A stretch of 64,000 bases of DNA, taken from Clostridiales bacterium (lineage in GTDB: Bacteria > Bacillota > Clostridia > Lachnospirales > Lachnospiraceae). The notes beneath the pieces are model-generated. The model was not told the DNA's origin. It made no database searches and saw nothing but the letters and a program-made list of their open reading frames with translations. The position numbers and the translations under genes were made by a program. Shown here in pieces: positions 62,040 through 64,000 of this stretch (the stretch's first letter is position 1; the number at the start of each line of letters is the position of its first letter). The stretch covers positions 1-64,000 of the forward strand of contig JAAYTK010000019.1 in NCBI GenBank assembly GCA_012523775.1, read 5' to 3'.

Positions 62040-62223
62040 AACAGTACCCCCTTACCAATAAATTACTTATTAGCTTCGCTAATAAAAGTATTTACATATA
62101 TTAATTTTTATTATAAGACAAGCTATGATATAATGCAAGAAAATGATGAGCAGAATGTATAATATTTTAATATTCAATGGATATAGTATGGCTAAATAAA
62201 CGTATATGAATAGGAGAATATGG

Positions 62224-64000
62224 ATGAGCAAGGTTAGAAGAATCTATGTGGAAAAAAAGGAACCCTATGCGGTCAATGCTAAGGAGCTGGAACAGGAACT
62301 AAAGAATTATCTGGGAATAAAAACACTTAAGTCAGTAAGAGTTCTTAATAGATATATGATTGAAAATGTCAGTGAGGAAACTTATAGGAGCGCTCTAAAT
62401 ACCGTTTTTATGGAGCCTCCGATTGACATATTGTATGAAGATGAATTAGAAACCAATCCCAATGACAGGGTGTTCTCCGTTGAGTATCTTCCCGGTCAGT
62501 TTGACCAAAGGGCAGATTCCTCAGAGCAGTGTGTTAAGCTTCTTAATGAGAAGGAGGAGCCTGTAATCCGTTCGGCAACCACTTATATTCTTTCGGGAGA
62601 CATAACTGACGAGGAGTTTGAGAAGATTAAGGCTTATTGCATAAATCCGGTGGATTCCAGAGAAACAGATGAAGCCATACCCATGACCTTGGTAACTAAG
62701 TTTGAAGAGCCTGATGAAGTAAAGATTCTTACGGGCTTTACGGCTATGGATAAGGATGAGCTGAGGAAATTACATGATTCTCTCGATTTGGCTATGACTA
62801 TGGCTGATTTTATCCATATTCAGAACTATTTTAGAGACGAGGAAGACAGAGATCCTTCTATGACTGAGATTCGCGTCCTTGATACCTATTGGTCGGATCA
62901 TTGCAGACATACGACATTTTTAACAGAACTTAAGGATATAGAGTTTGAGGAGGGTTATTATACCGAGCCTATTAAAGCCGCCTTTAGAAGTTATACGGCT
63001 AATAGGGAAATTCTATATAAGGACAGGGATGATAAATACATCTCACTCATGGATATAGCTCTTATGGCTATGAAAAAGCTGAAGGCTGACGGAAAGCTTG
63101 AAGACATGGAGGTTTCCGATGAAATAAACGCCTGCTCCATTATTGTACCTGTAATGATTGACGGTGAAACAGAAGAATGGCTGGTGCTCTTTAAAAACGA
63201 GACTCATAACCATCCGACAGAAATCGAGCCCTTTGGAGGAGCCGCCACCTGCCTTGGTGGTGCAATCCGTGATCCCTTATCAGGAAGGGGCTATGTATAT
63301 CAGGCGATGAGAGTCACCGGAGCGGCAGATCCTACAAAGCCTGTAGAGGATACCATGAAGGGTAAGCTTCCCCAAAGAAAGATATGTACGGAAGCGGCTC
63401 TTGGTTACAGCTCATACGGTAACCAGATTGGCTTGGCCACCGGTCTCGTGGATGAGATATACCATCCCGATTATGTTGCTAAAAGAATGGAAATAGGTGC
63501 CGTTATGGGGGCGGCTCCGAGAAAATATGTTGTTCGTGAAAACTGTAAACCCGGAGATGTTATTATCCTTATGGGAGGCAGAACCGGTAGAGACGGTCTA
63601 GGTGGAGCTACCGGTTCTTCCAAAAGCCATACAACACAGTCGATTGAGACCTGTGGTGCAGAAGTGCAAAAGGGAAATCCGCCTATTGAGCGTAATCTTC
63701 AGAGATTGTTCAGAAGACCCGAGGTTAGTTCTTTAATTAAAAAATGTAATGACTTCGGAGCAGGTGGTGTCTCGGTGGCAATCGGTGAGCTGGCCGAGGG
63801 ACTTAACATTAATCTGGACAAGGTACCAAAGAAATATGCCGGTTTGGACGGCACTGAGCTTGCAATATCGGAGTCCCAGGAAAGAATGGCTATTGTCGTG
63901 GATCCTAAGGATGTGGATAGGGTGCTGGGATATGCCGAGGAAGAAAATCTTGAGGCTGTTGTAGTCGCTCAGGTTACCGATAGTAAAAGATTGGTCATGC
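62224..64000 (+). CDS. purL: phosphoribosylformylglycinamidine synthase, truncated by window end
   Basis: MSKVRRIYVEKKEPYAVNAKELEQEL...LDTYWSDHCRHTTFLTEL...KNETHNHPTEIEPFGGAATCLGG; ORF open to window end. Confidence 0.94.
   Translation, partial: MSKVRRIYVEKKEPYAVNAKELEQELKNYLGIKTLKSVRVLNRYMIENVSEETYRSALNTVFMEPPIDILYEDELETNPNDRVFSVEYLPGQFDQRADSSEQCVKLLNEKEEPVIRSATTYILSGDITDEEFEKIKAYCINPVDSRETDEAIPMTLVTKFEEPDEVKILTGFTAMDKDELRKLHDSLDLAMTMADFIHIQNYFRDEEDRDPSMTEIRVLDTYWSDHCRHTTFLTELKDIEFEEGYYTEPIKAAFRSYTANREILYKDRDDKYISLMDIALMAMKKLKADGKLEDMEVSDEINACSIIVPVMIDGETEEWLVLFKNETHNHPTEIEPFGGAATCLGGAIRDPLSGRGYVYQAMRVTGAADPTKPVEDTMKGKLPQRKICTEAALGYSSYGNQIGLATGLVDEIYHPDYVAKRMEIGAVMGAAPRKYVVRENCKPGDVIILMGGRTGRDGLGGATGSSKSHTTQSIETCGAEVQKGNPPIERNLQRLFRRPEVSSLIKKCNDFGAGGVSVAIGELAEGLNINLDKVPKKYAGLDGTELAISESQERMAIVVDPKDVDRVLGYAEEENLEAVVVAQVTDSKRLVM

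Noticed and set aside
63749-63964. ORF 63749..63964
   Set aside because: Out-of-frame ORF inside purL.

Overview
Chromosomal window from a low-GC, spore-forming Firmicute. Gene content and protein style look like Lachnospiraceae / Clostridium cluster XIVa. It is mostly ordinary housekeeping sequence: rlmB-sigH, metNIQ, groESL, nadE, addBA, hslO, purF, dut, putP, valS, mgsA, start of purL. There are two tRNA genes, a 6S-type RNA, a CIRCE site, a TPP riboswitch before thiT and a Val T-box before valS. I see no prophage, IS element or CRISPR array. Most notable observations: (1) a 32-codon leader ORF with 7 Met and 4 Cys codons, with promoter, SD and downstream terminator, directly before metNIQ, which looks like ribosome-mediated attenuation of a methionine transporter; (2) a four-gene operon at 50.5-57.5 kb (1183-aa protein, divergent Hsp70/actin-like ATPase, TPR protein, 2-TM coiled-coil protein) of unknown function; (3) a tRNA-Pro with anticodon AGG (A34); (4) an internally deleted GH8-like (reducing-end xylose-releasing exo-oligoxylanase) remnant just upstream of a GH94 phosphorylase gene; (5) a repeated element containing a Spo0A-box-like sequence placed immediately after two stop codons flanking putP; (6) a TPP riboswitch whose P1 strand overlaps an anti-SD segment, giving an unexpected apparent polarity. 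All assignments come from reading sequence and motifs; no database search was run.
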